Source: Bacillota bacterium (GTDB taxonomy: Bacteria > Bacillota > Clostridia > Lachnospirales > Lachnospiraceae). Taken from it: 64,000 bases of DNA. The notes beneath the pieces are model-generated. The model saw only the letters and a list, made by a program, of their open reading frames with translations. It did not search any database and was not told where the DNA came from. The stretch spans positions 19,683 to 83,682 of the forward strand of contig JAEZUM010000019.1 in assembly GCA_023421075.1 (NCBI GenBank), given 5' to 3'. The translations under genes and the position numbers were made by a program. Shown piece after piece: positions 63,660-64,000 of the stretch (within the stretch, counting starts at the first letter, position 1; each line of letters opens with the position of its first letter).

Positions 63660-64000
63660 GTGCGCCCGGCGGGCGCACGTTTCAACGGGTGTAAGTCCCG
63701 AGTCCGCCCGGTAGTGGGAAGGACATAGCCAATGGCAAGGGTGTCGTAGGTGACTCGAATCTGAAGGAAGCCGGATGGCAAATCTCTGGTCTGACGCACA
63801 GAAATCATATCAGGCTACAATCGGGGGTAAGGCTGCATTACAAGTCGAAGCCCAATAACTACACGGAACCGGGTGTGGTAAATATGGCAGATGGATGGAG
63901 AGAAGGAACGTGCGAGTACCCGGGGAGATCTGTATGGAACGCCTTGAAAGAGGTAACTGTTATCGCAAGGTAATACTGAACATACAGAAGTCAGCAGAGG
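63660..64000 (+). mobile_element. Group II intron, 5' part (continues beyond window)
   Basis: The element begins GTGCGCCCGGCGGGCGCAC, the usual GUGCG-type start of group II introns. It continues with the conserved ACGGGTGTAAGTCCCGAG, GGAACCGGGTG, and finally CAGAAGTCAGCAGAGG, the text typical of domain I to IV before the reverse transcriptase gene. The maturase gene should follow after base 64000. The intron lies 8 bases downstream of a 13-bp hairpin, as class C introns do, which choose terminators as targets. Class assignment is inference. Confidence 0.9.

Noticed and set aside
1..64000. tRNA or rRNA genes
   Set aside because: None was recognised in the gaps between genes on either strand.

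Overview
The window looks like chromosome of a motile, spore-forming, anaerobic Gram-positive bacterium of the Lachnospiraceae (the Lachnoclostridium/Anaerocolumna kind). The reasons are a flagellin with FliS, a monoderm-type Tad pilus locus without a secretin, sporulation and germination proteins (BofA, a SpoIID homologue, a YaaH/SleL-like protein), YesMN-type regulators beside ATPase-less sugar ABC transporters, strong GGAGG ribosome binding sites and moderate GC content. The assignment to family is inference; no rRNA or tRNA gene was seen.

Layout. 1-4.6 kb: the end of a flagellar locus (FliK-like protein, a large flagellin with a duplicated central domain, FliS, then an 18-bp tandem repeat array and a terminator). 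4.7-5.4 kb: divergent DUF2508 and bofA genes. 5.5-17 kb: a Tad/Flp pilus operon from one good promoter: TadZ-like, TadA ATPase, TadB, TadC with an extra extracytoplasmic domain, Flp-like pilin, a large DUF5702-like protein, a TadE-like protein with two Cys/His modules, a prepilin peptidase, a second TadE-like protein with an apparent frameshift, and an FHA protein. A 126-bp MITE-like element with TA flanks sits inside the operon. 17-25.8 kb: housekeeping genes (glycerol kinase, rhomboid, flavodoxin-SCP2 fusion, orphan histidine kinase, HIT, MurG, TSCPD protein, MarR, PNPOx-like protein).

25.9-42.4 kb: two carbohydrate-uptake loci. The first has a YesM/YesN pair, a lipoprotein, two permeases, then DUF3237, Nif3-like and esterase genes. 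The second has a membrane-anchored AraC regulator divergent from two permeases, a lipoprotein and a sugar isomerase. Neither encodes the ATPase, which is presumably a shared MsmX-type protein elsewhere. 42.6-50 kb: MTA/SAH nucleosidase, a MoxR-DUF58-transglutaminase operon, a SpoIID homologue lacking the expected catalytic Glu, and a polysaccharide deacetylase.

50.3-60.3 kb: MATE exporter, APH-like kinase, then a five-gene operon resembling the heme-response system (flavodoxin, HrtB, HrtA, HssR, HssS) preceded by a direct repeat like the staphylococcal HssR box; next, a TetR-controlled ABC-2 exporter operon with two palindromic operators. 60.4-63.5 kb: a methyltransferase-TPR protein and a LysM-GH18 protein with a substituted catalytic Glu. 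The window ends in the 5' part of a group II intron inserted just past a hairpin.

The strongest candidates for something new are the heme-type operon with a leading flavodoxin and a kinase without an extracytoplasmic sensor, and the modified Tad pilus (domain-inserted TadC, Cys-module TadE).
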